This document shows positions 1-6,564 of a stretch of DNA of 6,571 nt, in pieces. The stretch comes from an uncultured Methylobacillus sp. Its GTDB lineage: Bacteria > Pseudomonadota > Gammaproteobacteria > Burkholderiales > Methylophilaceae. Every line of letters begins with the position of its first letter. Position 1 is the stretch's first letter. Under the pieces are notes generated by a model. It was not told where the DNA came from. It saw only the letters and a list, made by a program, of their open reading frames with translations, and searched no databases. The translations under genes and the position numbers were made by a program. Location of the stretch: the NCBI GenBank assembly GCA_946481235.1, contig CAMLME010000103.1, positions 1 to 6,571 on the forward strand, read 5' to 3'.

Positions 1-530
1 TGATCGGAGAGGCGCTGGTGGGAGATGGAAATGAAGTCGCTCACGTCGACCTGATCATCGGCCCACGCGGTAGCGGTGCCGAAACAGCCTTTTGTATCGC
101 TCTCACCAACCAGAAGCGTGGCGACAATTCATTGCTCGCCGTGCTGGCACCCAACATGATGACCAAGCCGCCCACCGTGATGTTCAACAAGGTGGATATC
201 AAGAACGCCAAGCAGGCAGTCCAGATGTTCGGACCGGCCCAGTGCGGTGTGGCAGAGGCAGTCGCGGACAGCGTCAAGGAGGGGGTTATCCCTGCTGAGG
301 AAGCCAACGACCTGTTTGTCTGCGTCGGGGTCTTTATACACTGGGAAGCAGAGGACGATGCCAAGATTCAGGACTGGAATTACGAAGCGACCAAGCTTGC
401 CATCCGGCGCGCAGTCGAAGGATTGCCGTTGCCGAAGGATGTGATTGCGCAGGAAGCGACTGCGCATCACCCGTTTGCGGCACACGATTATCCAAACGCC
501 GGATTGCGGGCGTCGGGCGCCTTGCATTGA
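1..530 (+). CDS. fae: Formaldehyde-activating enzyme Fae (5' end outside window)
   Basis: Fae catalyses condensation of formaldehyde with tetrahydromethanopterin to methylene-H4MPT in the cytoplasm, the entry step of H4MPT-linked formaldehyde oxidation. The reading frame is open from base 3 and starts in mid-protein with [20 protein letters not shown], which matches the conserved Fae N-terminus. About eight residues, including the true start, lie upstream; the GTG at 18 is an internal Val codon, not a start. Visible family blocks are the AHVDL histidine (codon 42-44, equivalent to catalytic His17 of the Methylobacterium enzyme), [44 protein letters not shown] and NYEATK. The visible part is 175 residues. 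The family usually ends shortly after HPF, whereas here about 17 residues follow HPF, a modest C-terminal extension. The blocks are close to methylotroph Fae proper rather than to distant Fae-like paralogues. Identification is secure; the extension may be natural or may come from a lost stop codon. Confidence 0.95.
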   Translation, partial: IGEALVGDGNEVAHVDLIIGPRGSGAETAFCIALTNQKRGDNSLLAVLAPNMMTKPPTVMFNKVDIKNAKQAVQMFGPAQCGVAEAVADSVKEGVIPAEEANDLFVCVGVFIHWEAEDDAKIQDWNYEATKLAIRRAVEGLPLPKDVIAQEATAHHPFAAHDYPNAGLRASGALH

Positions 531-686
531 GCTCGGGGTTAAATGTGTTTGAGGAGAAACCGATGCCATCGCAGTAACCGTCGGGCAGCCTGTCTCTATT
601 GTCTTTCGGAGGCAAGGGATATCGTTGTCATCGAAAACAAATGCTTATCCGTTATCAACACTACGTTCAACAAAAAGGATATAGAT
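531..686 (+). other. Spacer between fae and the secreted protein gene
   Basis: This 156-bp stretch has no convincing gene. It holds a good Shine-Dalgarno sequence (GAGGAG, 551-556) placed six bases before an ATG (563-565), but that frame stops after four codons (TAA 575-577). A second purine-rich block (GGAGG near 608-612) is not followed by a sensible start. No hairpin with a T-run was seen after fae, so read-through from fae into the next gene is possible. A TTGTCA at 625-630 resembles a -35 box, but no good -10 lies at the right distance. Confidence 0.5.
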
Positions 687-1157
687 ATGCAAGGTCACAA
701 CATCACAAAACTTGTACTCGGGATTCTATTCACGGCATCCACTTTTATTGGCCTGCCAGCTTCAGCAGCCGACGTAGGCGTATCTATTACGGTCGGCCAG
801 CCAGGCTTCTACGGGCGCATCGATATCGGGGATTTCCCACGGCCGGTGCTGGTCTACCCGGAACCCATCATTGTGCGACCGGTAGGCATTGCCTACGAGC
901 CGATCTATCTGCATGTTCCTCCCGGACATGCAAAGAAATGGCGCAATTATTGCGGCCAGTACAATGCATGCGGCCGTCCGGTGTATTTCGTGCAGGATCA
1001 CTGGTATAACAATGTGTATGTGCCTGAATATCGCACACGTCACGGCGGAGGCGGGCCCAAGCATTCCAAGGGCAGCTCTGGCAATGGCATGAAACAGGAT
1101 AAAGGACCAGGAAAAGGCCACGACAAAGGGCTAGGTAAGGGCAACGACAAGCATTGA
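687..1157 (+). CDS. Small secreted protein of unknown function with Gly/Lys/His/Asp-rich tail
   Basis: The protein has 156 residues. The ATG at 687 was chosen because an AAGGA ribosome site (675-679) lies seven bases upstream and the translation then opens with a normal Sec signal peptide. That peptide is a short n-region with one Lys, a hydrophobic core at about residues 9-24, and likely cleavage after ASA (25-27). The frame stays open upstream to 543, but that part reads as basic, low-quality sequence. The mature region (28-118) is rich in Pro, Val and Tyr, contains VPPGHAKKWRNYCGQYNACGRPVYFVQ (given only as a landmark; two Cys, 89 and 95) and then WYNNVYVPEY. I recognise this as a betaproteobacterial type of small exported protein with no known role. 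Residues 119-156 are low complexity with two imperfect GKGxDK units (142-147 and 150-155). His and Asp in the tail could bind metal, but that is speculation. A strong terminator follows. Confidence 0.8.
   Translation: MQGHNITKLVLGILFTASTFIGLPASAADVGVSITVGQPGFYGRIDIGDFPRPVLVYPEPIIVRPVGIAYEPIYLHVPPGHAKKWRNYCGQYNACGRPVYFVQDHWYNNVYVPEYRTRHGGGGPKHSKGSSGNGMKQDKGPGKGHDKGLGKGNDKH
1110..1151 (+). repeat. Imperfect tandem repeat in the tail of the secreted protein gene
   Basis: Two 18-bp units, 1110-1127 (GKGHDK) and 1134-1151 (GKGNDK), are separated by six bases coding Gly-Leu. They differ at a few bases, mostly third positions, so the repeat is maintained or recent at both DNA and protein level. Confidence 0.55.
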
Positions 1158-1170
1158 GCCGCCCGGGGCG

Positions 1171-1193
1171 AGCTGCAGGCAAACGCCGCAGTT
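1171..1193 (+). other. Hairpin upstream of the terminator
   Basis: AGCTGC (1171-1176) pairs with GCAGTT (1188-1193), including one G-T wobble. After a one-base bulge, GGC (1178-1180) pairs with GCC (1185-1187) around an AAAC loop. It has no T-run of its own. It lies between the stop of the secreted protein gene and the main terminator, and may stabilise the mRNA 3' end. Confidence 0.35.
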
Positions 1194-1198
1194 CGGGG

Positions 1199-1233
1199 AG
1201 GCCGCGATCCGAGAGGTTCGCGGCCTTTCTTTT
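1199..1233 (+). terminator. Intrinsic terminator of the secreted protein gene
   Basis: The stem GGCCGCGATCC (1200-1210) pairs with GGTTCGCGGCC (1215-1225), with one T-T mismatch, closed by a GAGA loop of the GNRA type. It is followed directly by TTTCTTTT (1226-1233). It lies 42 bp after the stop codon. The upstream side is not A-rich, so it should work only on the plus strand and not for the converging minus-strand genes. Confidence 0.85.
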
Positions 1234-1240
1234 ATCTTCA

Positions 1241-1264
1241 AAATGATGTTCTGCCGTTTGGCAG
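1241..1264 (-). terminator. Weak candidate terminator of the minus-strand gene cluster
   Basis: Read on the minus strand, CTGCC (1264-1260) pairs with GGCAG (1255-1251) around an AAAC loop, about 10 bp after the TAA at 1277-1275. The following sequence (AACATCATTTT) has only a short, interrupted T-run. The five-pair stem and poor T-run make this a weak call. Confidence 0.3.
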
Positions 1265-1274
1265 TGCGGTTGTT

Positions 1275-1697
1275 TTACCGCAGCTCAACTGCTTTCATCT
1301 GTGCCGGTTTATCCATGAGACGCAGCGGTTGTAGCGTCAGCTTTCTGCCAGCGAATTTTCGTTCCAGCGTTTTTTGCACTGTCGCGAACGTAGTTCGCTT
1401 GGGGTCGAAAGCGACGGCCAACGCTGCCGATTCTGCCGAAGCACGCGCACTGCCCTTGTCCACGCCTATAGCCGATTCCGCGAGCGTTTCCAGCGCTCGA
1501 CTTGCACCATCGGCGAGAGTCAACATGCCGTCGATGGCGAAGAAGGCAACATGGTGTTTCCGGTCCAGAGCCTGCATCACACGGGCATGATCGTACACCG
1601 CTGCGATCTTGTCCTCGACACAGTGGCCGCAGGCGAGGGCGGTAGTGCTGCAGAGGGCGAGCATCAAGCCGGCGAGGGGTTTTACCAGGGTGCTCAA
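1275..1697 (-). CDS. Small exported CGHC protein, coupled to the nitrite reductase-like gene
   Basis: The product has 140 residues and an unknown function. A TTG start at 1697-1695 is chosen for three reasons: GGAGG (1706-1702) lies four bases upstream, the start overlaps the preceding TGA as TTGA, and the resulting N-terminus is a good Sec signal peptide (Lys6, hydrophobic 8-20, cleavage after ALA at 20-22). The frame runs open upstream to 1973, but that part overlaps the cytochrome domain and reads as shadow sequence. The mature protein would begin with CGHC (23-26), a CxxC pair at the very N-terminus, then a helix-like segment, HH (48-49) and two apparent strand-helix-strand units (about 50-72 and 85-128). 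That order resembles a ferredoxin-like or heavy-metal-associated fold, but the CxxC is not in the usual metal-loop position. Given its neighbour, copper delivery or thiol-disulfide work on the copper/haem enzyme is a reasonable guess. ALAC is a poor lipobox, so a lipoprotein is less likely. Confidence 0.75.
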   Translation of the reverse strand: MSTLVKPLAGLMLALCSTTALACGHCVEDKIAAVYDHARVMQALDRKHHVAFFAIDGMLTLADGASRALETLAESAIGVDKGSARASAESAALAVAFDPKRTTFATVQKTLERKFAGRKLTLQPLRLMDKPAQMKAVELR

Positions 1698-3145
1698 TGC
1701 GCCTCCGCAGATTTGGCAGTACCCGCCGGCTGTGCATCTATCCAGTGGAAGTACTTGATATACCGGCCGATCTCCTTGTCGCTCAGGTTCTGGTTGGGCA
1801 TCGGCAGGTTGTTGTATTCCTTCAGCATGGCCTTGGCGTCGGCATCGGTCTCCAGCATTTTTTCGGGTTCCTTGAGCCAGCGCGCGAGCCATGCGTCGCT
1901 GCGTCGTTTTGTGACTCCGGCGATATCCGGGCCGACCTTGTTGCCACCGCCGACCGAGTGGCAGGCGAGGCACTTGCTTTCGAAATCGAGCTTGCCCTGT
2001 GCGGCGTCCGGTTCGGTGGGGGTGGCCGAGGCCGGGATGTTGTGGTGTTCAATGTCTTTTTCCTGGGCCGCTGCAGTGGTGGAAATGAGCCCGATCGCGC
2101 CTTGCGAGGCGTTGGCGAAATGGTGGTCAACCATGATGTAGGAGCCCTCTTCGGGGATCACGAATTCTACCGCTGCGCTGTTGGAGGAGCCCAGCAGCAC
2201 CGTCTGCATGCCGCGGAACTGGTTGTCCGGGTTGCCCTCGATCCAGACGCGGTCGAAGATGGTGCCGACGACGTGGAAGCTGGAGGTCTTGCTGGGGCCG
2301 ACGTTGAGCACGTACAGGCGCACGCGCTCGCCGGGCTTGGCCGGCAGGGGGTGCTTCACCATGCCGTTGTGGGCGCCGTTGAACACGATGTGGGTAGGCT
2401 GCGAGGCGCGTAACCGGTCGCCGTCCAGCACGTAGAGCGGGGCGGCATCGACCTTGCGTCCGGAGGGGTCGGGCTTGGCGTAGAACTCGCTCTGGATAAT
2501 CACGTATTCGCGATCCACCTTGGTCGGAAAGCCGTCGCGTGGCTCAACCACCACGGCGCCGTACATGCCCGAGGCGATGTGCTCGAGGATCATCGGCGTG
2601 CCGCAGTGATACATGAAGATGCCCGGGTAGTTGAGCGTGAATTCGAACTCGATGGTCTGGCCGGGAGCGATCGAGCGGTATTTGTCCTGCGGCGATACCA
2701 TGGCTGCGTGGAAATCCATGGAATGCATCATGGGCGCGGCGGTGAACTGTACGCCGGGTACGGCTTCGTCGCTGCGGTTGGTCATGCTGAACTTGATCTT
2801 GTCGCCGACGCGGGCGCGCACGGTGGGCCCGGGCACCTGGTCGCCGAAGGTCCAGGCGCTGAATTTCACGCCGGGGGCGATTTCGATGACCTTGTGCGTG
2901 GTATCCAGCTGGATGGATTTGACCGGCGCAGGGTCCAGCGGCTTGAGCTCGGCATTCAAGCTGAGCGAGTCACCCTGGGCAAAAGCCCCCTGGTTACGCA
3001 CGTCGGTCACTTTGGCCGGGGCCGGCTTGAGGTCCATCCGACTTTGGTCATAAGGATCTGTCTGCGGCGCCTCGCGATTGCAGGCGGCAAGCAACAGCGT
3101 TGCAGCACCCAGGATGAACGATCGGGTGAACATGGCGGTATTCAT
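1694..3145 (-). CDS. nirK: Copper nitrite reductase-like lipoprotein with C-terminal cytochrome c domain
   Basis: The likely reaction is one-electron reduction of nitrite to nitric oxide in the periplasm. The 483-residue protein starts with a lipoprotein signal (LLLAAC, Cys22). Two cupredoxin domains follow at about 75-205 and 210-356. Type 1 copper ligands are visible as His141, Cys181, His189 and Met194. Type 2 ligands are His146, His180 and His341. The catalytic pair Asp144 (HSMDFH) and His291 (SSFHVVG) is also present. The seven-residue gap between Cys181 and His189 and the FHVVGTIFD block resemble the AniA-like class rather than the Alcaligenes class. A linker rich in Ala, Thr and Pro leads to a cytochrome c domain (about 382-470) with CLACH (392-396) and probable axial Met449 in NLPMP. 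NirK-cytochrome c fusions are known in other proteobacteria. The ATG at 3145 has GGGAGG at 3159-3154. The downstream gene overlaps its stop. Alternative: a related copper oxidase with another substrate; the full ligand set favours nitrite reduction. Confidence 0.88.
   Translation of the reverse strand: MNTAMFTRSFILGAATLLLAACNREAPQTDPYDQSRMDLKPAPAKVTDVRNQGAFAQGDSLSLNAELKPLDPAPVKSIQLDTTHKVIEIAPGVKFSAWTFGDQVPGPTVRARVGDKIKFSMTNRSDEAVPGVQFTAAPMMHSMDFHAAMVSPQDKYRSIAPGQTIEFEFTLNYPGIFMYHCGTPMILEHIASGMYGAVVVEPRDGFPTKVDREYVIIQSEFYAKPDPSGRKVDAAPLYVLDGDRLRASQPTHIVFNGAHNGMVKHPLPAKPGERVRLYVLNVGPSKTSSFHVVGTIFDRVWIEGNPDNQFRGMQTVLLGSSNSAAVEFVIPEEGSYIMVDHHFANASQGAIGLISTTAAAQEKDIEHHNIPASATPTEPDAAQGKLDFESKCLACHSVGGGNKVGPDIAGVTKRRSDAWLARWLKEPEKMLETDADAKAMLKEYNNLPMPNQNLSDKEIGRYIKYFHWIDAQPAGTAKSAEAH
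1702..1706 (-). promoter_or_regulatory. Ribosome binding site deciding the TTG start
   Basis: GGAGG on the minus strand lies inside the last codons of the upstream gene, four bases before TTG (1697-1695). The TTGA overlap with the upstream stop suggests translational coupling. The next in-frame ATG, at residue 12, would remove the charged part of the signal peptide. Confidence 0.6.
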
Positions 3146-3183
3146 GATGCTTTCCTCCCTTGCGGTTGTTGATTGTTTATTTG

Positions 3184-3206
3184 TGTTGCAAGCCGTTCAT
3201 GTTGCA
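3184..3206. repeat. Short direct repeat upstream of the nitrite reductase-like gene
   Basis: TGTTGCA occurs at 3184-3190 and again at 3200-3206, a period of 16 bp, in the 96-bp AT-rich gap between the MBL gene and the nirK-like gene. It could be a regulator site, but a seven-base repeat can arise by chance. No convincing sigma-70 promoter was seen in this gap. Confidence 0.25.
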
Positions 3207-3241
3207 TTCGTCACTTTTCACAGGTTTTTCAAACGGTTTTT

Positions 3242-4369
3242 TTAAGCGCCGAAGATGTAGCGGCTTCCGGTATAGGAGCGGATGAGCTTGTCTGGCATTT
3301 CCTGTTGTGCGATGTCGATGAACAATTGGCCGGTGCAATGCATGGGTATGACGCAATCGGGGTTGAGCGCCCGCAATTCGGCCACCGTCTCGCGTACGTA
3401 GTCTTCCTTGTGCGGCGCCAGGTGAAACCCGCCGGCTACCGCGTGCAATTTCCTGATGCCTGAAATCTCCATGGCGCGTTTTACGGAGTTCACCACGCCG
3501 CGATGACCGCAGCAGGTGAGCACCACTAGGCCGCGCCCCTTGACGTTGTAACAGGTGGCCAGTTCATGGTCGAAATCGTCTGCCACTACATGCGCCGTGC
3601 GTTTCTCTTCCGGGAGCTTGTCGGGAAAACATCCGATACCGTCCTGGATGCCGACAGTCATGCGAGAAGGCACCAACACTTTTTCGAAGCTGGTGAGGGG
3701 GATCCCGCCGGTGGTGAAGGCATGATCGGCAAGCACCGCCGGCGTTTCCGCAAATACCACTTTGACCTTGGCATCGGCTAGCGCCCGGCGATCCAGATAA
3801 CCGAAATCCTGGGTTTTACCGATAATCCACTCGCGAGTGCAGAAACATTCTTCACCGCCCAGATACAAGGGAATATCCGCCCGGAGCTTGTCGCGGTGAT
3901 GTTGCAGGAAACCTGCCAGACCGCCGAAGTGGTCATAATGGCCGTGGCTCAGAATCAGTGCGTCGATGCTTTCAGGCGCGATCCCGAGCATGTGCAGGTT
4001 ATTGTTCAGGGCTTCGGGGGTGAAACCGAAATCGAGCAGGATGTTGCGGGTCTCGTTGCCGAGCCGGGATTCCAGATGCATTGCCAGGCCGAATTCGCCA
4101 AGCAGCGATTTCCCGGCGGGCGGCATGCCGAAGCGCTGGACTGCCACGTCGCCGACCTTCATATCGGGTGCGATAGCCAGATGAAAGCTGTCGGTGACGA
4201 CCCGTACCGCCAGACGATCCACCTCCGGCACCGTGTCGTTCAAGGCTTGCGCTCGTGCGGGCCTGGCGCCGCCCAGCAACCCCATCACCAGGTAGCTGAA
4301 CATCGCGGCACCGCCGATACACAGCGCATCGCGACGGGACACGCCTGAATCATGGCAATCGTGCGACAT
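3242..4369 (-). CDS. Tat-exported metallo-beta-lactamase-fold hydrolase
   Basis: The 375-residue protein starts at the ATG 4369-4367, with AAGGAT (4381-4376) seven bases upstream. The N-terminus carries a Tat-like signal: SRRDALCIGG (11-20), a hydrophobic stretch to about 34, and probable cleavage after ARA (38-40). The mature part has the MBL metal motif SHGHYDH (His142, His144, Asp146, His147). It also has TCCGHRGVVN (His289), AVAGGFHLAP (His316) and PMHCTG (His344, Cys345). Together these match the MBL subgroup commonly named 7,8-dihydropterin-6-methyl-4-(ribofuranosyl)aminobenzene-phosphate synthase (MJ0301-like), whose true substrates are largely unproven. Export to the periplasm as a folded protein argues against a cytoplasmic pterin-synthesis step, so I name it only as a hydrolase. 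It lies 44 bp after fusA and 96 bp before the nirK-like gene, in the same direction, which suggests co-transcription. The catalytic residues look intact; the substrate is unknown. Confidence 0.88.
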   Translation of the reverse strand: MSHDCHDSGVSRRDALCIGGAAMFSYLVMGLLGGARPARAQALNDTVPEVDRLAVRVVTDSFHLAIAPDMKVGDVAVQRFGMPPAGKSLLGEFGLAMHLESRLGNETRNILLDFGFTPEALNNNLHMLGIAPESIDALILSHGHYDHFGGLAGFLQHHRDKLRADIPLYLGGEECFCTREWIIGKTQDFGYLDRRALADAKVKVVFAETPAVLADHAFTTGGIPLTSFEKVLVPSRMTVGIQDGIGCFPDKLPEEKRTAHVVADDFDHELATCYNVKGRGLVVLTCCGHRGVVNSVKRAMEISGIRKLHAVAGGFHLAPHKEDYVRETVAELRALNPDCVIPMHCTGQLFIDIAQQEMPDKLIRSYTGSRYIFGA

Positions 4370-4413
4370 GGTTTTATCCTTCGCAACATCTTCAACAGAT
4401 TAAGCGGTTTGCC

Positions 4414-6495
4414 TTACATCCTCCCTGCCAGCACCTCCTTTGCCGCCATGGCCGGCACCGGCGCATAGTGGTCGAATTCTAGTGTGAAAAGACCGCGTCC
4501 CTGCGTGGCTGAGCGCAGGTCGGTGGCGTAGCCGAACATCTCGGCCAGCGGGACGATCCCGCGAATGGCCTGCACTCCGCCGGGGCGGGATTCGGAGTTC
4601 TCGATTTCGCAACGCCGGGCGGAGAGCTGGGCGGCAACGGCCCCCTGATATTCGGACGGCACGACGATTTCAATCCTGGAATACGGTTCAAGCAGGATGG
4701 GCGCGCCCTGTTTCATGCCGTCGCGGAAGGCCGCGATGGCTGCATTCTTGTAGGCGATCTCGCTGGAATCGACGTGGTGGGTTGACCCGTCATACACACG
4801 AAACACTATGTCTGTGGCCGGATAGCCCGCAACCGCGCCGTTTTCGGCTGCCTCGATGAAGCCCTGCTCGATGGCGGGTATGAATTCGCGCGGAATGGCG
4901 CCGCCGGTGATGGCGTTCTCGAATCGCATGCCCGATCCCGGCTCGCCCGGCCGCAGTTCCACGACGACATGGCCGTATTGGCCATGCCCGCCGGTCTGGC
5001 GGATATAGCGCCCTTCCACCTTGGGCACGGTTTTGGTGATGGTTTCGCGGTAGGCCACGCGCGGCCGGCCGAGGTTGGCTTGCACGCCGTATTCGCGCTT
5101 GATGCGGTCGGCGATGATTTCCAGGTGCAGCTCGCCCATGCCGGCCATGATGGTCTGGCCGGTGTCTGCGTCTGTCGTCACCTTGAGTGTTGGGTCTTCT
5201 TCCGCCAGGTAGCGCAGCGCGTCGGCGAGCTTGTCCTGGTCTGCGCTGGTTTTCGGCTCCACCGAGACGCGGATCACCGGCTCGGGAAAGAGGATGCGTT
5301 CCAGCAGCACGGGTCGTTCCGGAGTGCACAGCGTATCGCCGGTCTGCGCGGTTTTCATGCCCAGCGCCGCAGCGATGTCGCCGGCATGCACTTCATCGAT
5401 ATCTTCGCGGCGGTCGGCGTACATGCGCACCAGCCGGCCGATGCGCTCCGGACGGTCGCGCGTGGCGTTGTAAACCTGCTGGCCGGAGTGAATGCGCCCG
5501 GAATAAACCCGGAAGTAAGTCAGGTGGCCGACATAAGGGTCGCGCACGATCTTGAACACTAGCGCCGCCAATGGTTCGTCGTCATTCGGCTGGCGGAAGG
5601 TTTCCGCATTCGTGGCCGGATCGGTCACCGCAACCTGTCCGATATCCAGCGGCGAAGGCAGGTAATCGATGATGCCGTCCAGTAGCGGCTGGATGCCCTT
5701 GTTGCGCAAGGCCGAACCGCAGAATACCGGGAACAGGCGGTTGGTGATGGTGGCGCTACGCAGCGCGGCGACCAGTTGTTCGAGCGGCGGCGTCTGGCCT
5801 TGCAGGTAAAGCTCAAGCAAGGCGTCGTCGGTTTCGGCGACTTTCTCAAGCAGCCGGGCCCGGCCATCTTCCGCTGTTTCGCGGTACTCCGACGGGATGT
5901 CGCGGATTTCCGGCTGCACGCCGCTCTCGTCCGGCCAGTAAACGGCCTGCATTTTCAGCAGGTCGATCACGCCTTCGAATTCGCGCTCGCGGCCGATGGG
6001 CAGCTGCACCGCCACGGCATTCGCGCCCAGGCGCTGTTCCATCGTTTGCAGCGCATGGTCGAAATCGGCACCGGGCCTGTCCATTTTGTTGACGAGGCAA
6101 ATGCGCGGCACGCGGAAGCGATCCGCCTGCCGCCATACCGTTTCGCTCTGCGGTTCCACGCCGTGTACCGCGTCGAACACCACAATGCCGCCGTCCAGCA
6201 CGCGCAGCGAGCGCTGCACTTCGGCGGTGAAGTCGATATGGCCGGGGGTGTCGATCAGGTTGATGCGATGGTCGTGCCAGTCGGTGGTGATGGCAGCAGA
6301 GACGATGGTGATGCCGCGCTCGCGCTCCTGCGCCATCCAGTCGGTGACGGTGTTGCCGTCATCCACTGAGCCGATGTGATGGGTGCGCCCGGTGTAGAAC
6401 AGGATGCGTTCGGTGACCGTGGTTTTCCCCGCGTCGATGTGCGCGATGATGCCGATGTTGCGTACATGATCCAACGGAATGCGGGTGGCAGCCAT
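4414..6495 (-). CDS. fusA: Elongation factor G, probable second copy
   Basis: EF-G is the cytoplasmic GTPase that drives ribosomal translocation and, with RRF, ribosome recycling. From the ATG at 6495 the protein has 693 residues, close to the family norm of about 700. GTPase motifs are AHIDAGKT (18-25), RGITI (60-64), DTPGH (82-86), NKMD (136-139) and GSAL (260-263). Domains II to V follow, with GMGELHLEI in domain [12 protein letters not shown] (about 502-510) and the domain IV tip STHHVDSS (571-578), then [10 protein letters not shown] near the C-terminus. The ATG at 6510 is possible but lacks a ribosome site; the one at 6495 has GGAG nine bases upstream and aligns with the usual MAxxxPIxxxRNIG start. 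No rpsL, rpsG or tuf gene adjoins it on the downstream side. Between switch I and DTPGH it also lacks the short insertion (WKGMA-type) of the usual proteobacterial EF-G. Both points suggest a paralogue rather than the str-operon copy. It heads the minus-strand cluster. Confidence 0.93.
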   Translation of the reverse strand: MAATRIPLDHVRNIGIIAHIDAGKTTVTERILFYTGRTHHIGSVDDGNTVTDWMAQERERGITIVSAAITTDWHDHRINLIDTPGHIDFTAEVQRSLRVLDGGIVVFDAVHGVEPQSETVWRQADRFRVPRICLVNKMDRPGADFDHALQTMEQRLGANAVAVQLPIGREREFEGVIDLLKMQAVYWPDESGVQPEIRDIPSEYRETAEDGRARLLEKVAETDDALLELYLQGQTPPLEQLVAALRSATITNRLFPVFCGSALRNKGIQPLLDGIIDYLPSPLDIGQVAVTDPATNAETFRQPNDDEPLAALVFKIVRDPYVGHLTYFRVYSGRIHSGQQVYNATRDRPERIGRLVRMYADRREDIDEVHAGDIAAALGMKTAQTGDTLCTPERPVLLERILFPEPVIRVSVEPKTSADQDKLADALRYLAEEDPTLKVTTDADTGQTIMAGMGELHLEIIADRIKREYGVQANLGRPRVAYRETITKTVPKVEGRYIRQTGGHGQYGHVVVELRPGEPGSGMRFENAITGGAIPREFIPAIEQGFIEAAENGAVAGYPATDIVFRVYDGSTHHVDSSEIAYKNAAIAAFRDGMKQGAPILLEPYSRIEIVVPSEYQGAVAAQLSARRCEIENSESRPGGVQAIRGIVPLAEMFGYATDLRSATQGRGLFTLEFDHYAPVPAMAAKEVLAGRM

Positions 6496-6504
6496 AGCGA
6501 CAAG

Positions 6505-6508
6505 CTCC
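6505..6508 (-). promoter_or_regulatory. Ribosome binding site favouring the inner fusA start
   Basis: GGAG on the minus strand lies nine bases before the ATG at 6495-6493. The alternative ATG at 6510-6508 overlaps this site and has no purine-rich sequence in front of it. Confidence 0.45.
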
Positions 6509-6533
6509 ATGCAATCAGGGATAACCGACGATC

Positions 6534-6564
6534 AGTATAGAGCCGATTTCAGTGTGCGTGGTAA
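6534..6564 (-). promoter_or_regulatory. Possible sigma-70 promoter for the fusA cluster
   Basis: On the minus strand TATACT (6539-6534) is one base from the -10 consensus and lies about 40 bp before the fusA start. The best -35 candidate, TTACCA (6564-6559), matches four of six bases at a long 19-bp spacing. Only 61 bp upstream of the longer start are in the window, so another promoter further up cannot be excluded. Confidence 0.35.

Noticed and set aside
18..20. GTG as the start of fae
   Set aside because: The frame is open to the window edge and the residues before it (IGEAL) match the conserved Fae N-terminus, so this Val codon is internal.
543..686. N-terminal extension of the secreted protein to 543
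   Set aside because: The extra 48 residues are basic, would bury the signal peptide, and have no advantage over the ATG at 687 with its AAGGA site.
1698..1973. Upstream extension of the small CGHC protein
   Set aside because: It overlaps the cytochrome c domain in another frame, reads as Arg/Gln-rich shadow sequence, and would hide the signal peptide.
1697..3172. Long plus-strand open frames across the nirK-like gene
   Set aside because: They are antisense shadows of a GC-rich gene whose minus-strand product has all copper and haem motifs.
3169..3183. FNR-type site before the nirK-like gene
   Set aside because: Only the TTGAT half is present; the expected ATCAA half is missing at the right distance.
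3242..4369. Methanopterin biosynthesis enzyme linked to fae
   Set aside because: The Tat signal implies periplasmic location, and the gene lies on the opposite strand in a different cluster; the family name is not good evidence of function.
4969..6369. Plus-strand open frames across fusA
   Set aside because: They are antisense shadows with no recognisable domains; the EF-G reading is intact throughout.
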